NCBI RefSeq assembly: GCF_900103505.1
Contig: NZ_FNIA01000004.1
Coordinates: forward strand, 62,001-126,000
Source: Haloarchaeobius iranensis
GTDB taxonomy: Archaea > Halobacteriota > Halobacteria > Halobacteriales > Natrialbaceae
Length of the DNA stretch: 64,000 bases
Reading direction: 5' to 3'
Below, piece after piece: positions 63,883 through 64,000 of this stretch. Each line of letters opens with the position of its first letter. Within the stretch, counting starts at the first letter, position 1. The notes under the pieces are model-generated. The model was not told the origin of the DNA, did not search any database, and was given only the letters and a program-made list of their open reading frames with translations. A program made the translations under genes and the position numbers.

Positions 63883-64000
63883 GCCGCGACCACCGCCGCG
63901 ATGTCGCCGAAGTCGTCGACGTGGTGGTCCGGGTGGCGTCGGCTCTCGAGCTCCGTCTCGTCGGAGTTGAACAGTACCGTCGTCAGACCGACGGCGTTGC
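63879..64000 (-). CDS. HAD-superfamily hydrolase, C-terminal part (runs off the window)
   Basis: Only the last 40 codons are present: [20 protein letters not shown], then a segment ending [15 protein letters not shown]. The [12 protein letters not shown] turn and the C-terminal [14 protein letters not shown] helix are typical of the end of HAD phosphatases of the phosphoglycolate or beta-phosphoglucomutase type. The stop overlaps the aldolase ATG, so it is the upstream gene of that operon. The catalytic N-terminal aspartate region is outside the window. Confidence 0.7.
   Translation of the reverse strand, partial: NAVGLTTVLFNSDETELESRRHPDHHVDDFGDIAAVVAA

Overview
The window is chromosomal DNA from a halophilic archaeon (class Halobacteria). 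It is very GC-rich, its proteins are strongly acidic, and many genes have a TATA-like box about 25-30 bases before an ATG or GTG, the leaderless promoter layout typical of haloarchaea. Haloarchaeal family markers agree: a bacterio-opsin-activator-type (HTH-10) regulator, aIF2beta fused to a TRAM domain, NucS, several UspA proteins, and lipoproteins and Tat-like signals. The genus cannot be fixed from the sequence. No rRNA, tRNA, CRISPR array, transposase or integrase was seen.

Bases 1-16.6 kb hold a NERD-helicase and the complete histidine-utilisation pathway in two transcription units: hutH alone (2854-4422) and a translationally coupled hutU-hutG-hutI operon (15842-11864). They are separated by sugar and peptide metabolism genes (Gfo/Idh/MocA oxidoreductase, M24-like protein, PfkB kinase), a YihY/BrkB membrane protein and an MFS transporter. 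A HTH-10 regulator is divergent from hutU, and a 30-bp motif (23/30 identical) lies upstream of both hut units, suggesting one regulon.

16.6-47.3 kb is ordinary haloarchaeal chromosome: two mismatch-directed systems close together (NucS, MutS), a frameshifted lipoprotein, a transthyretin-like 625-residue protein, a Ca/Na antiporter with a UspA, a winged-helix membrane protein, an ABC exporter, a VOC protein, a coiled-coil membrane protein, a thiolase with a palindrome at its transcription start, aIF2beta-TRAM, a sirtuin, a rhodanese lipoprotein, an FMN-dependent hydroxyacid oxidase, two metallo-beta-lactamase-fold hydrolases, a FabG-like reductase, an aminotransferase and a BtrH-like protein. 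A 37-residue leaderless gene with a perfect hairpin lies at 34402-34515. Intergenic DNA carries a dispersed inverted repeat pair and short tandem repeats.

47.5-58.3 kb is the notable region: a tight operon of a small ribbon-helix-helix-like protein, a Tat-signal two-helix VirB2-like pilin candidate, a large glycosylated-looking surface protein with an EF-hand and a C-terminal anchor, a VirB6/CedA-like polytopic protein, a VirB3-plus-VirB4-N-domain protein and a full VirB4 ATPase. A transglutaminase-like lipoprotein and a HerA-like ATPase follow. It looks like an archaeal type IV secretion or DNA-transfer apparatus, but no relaxase, integrase or attachment site is visible.

58.3-64 kb holds a glutamine amidotransferase-like gene with a NikR regulator, a 1128-residue HTH/sensor/P-loop/TPR fusion, an intergenic region with an 88-bp imperfect repeat, and a class II aldolase overlapping a HAD hydrolase that runs off the edge.
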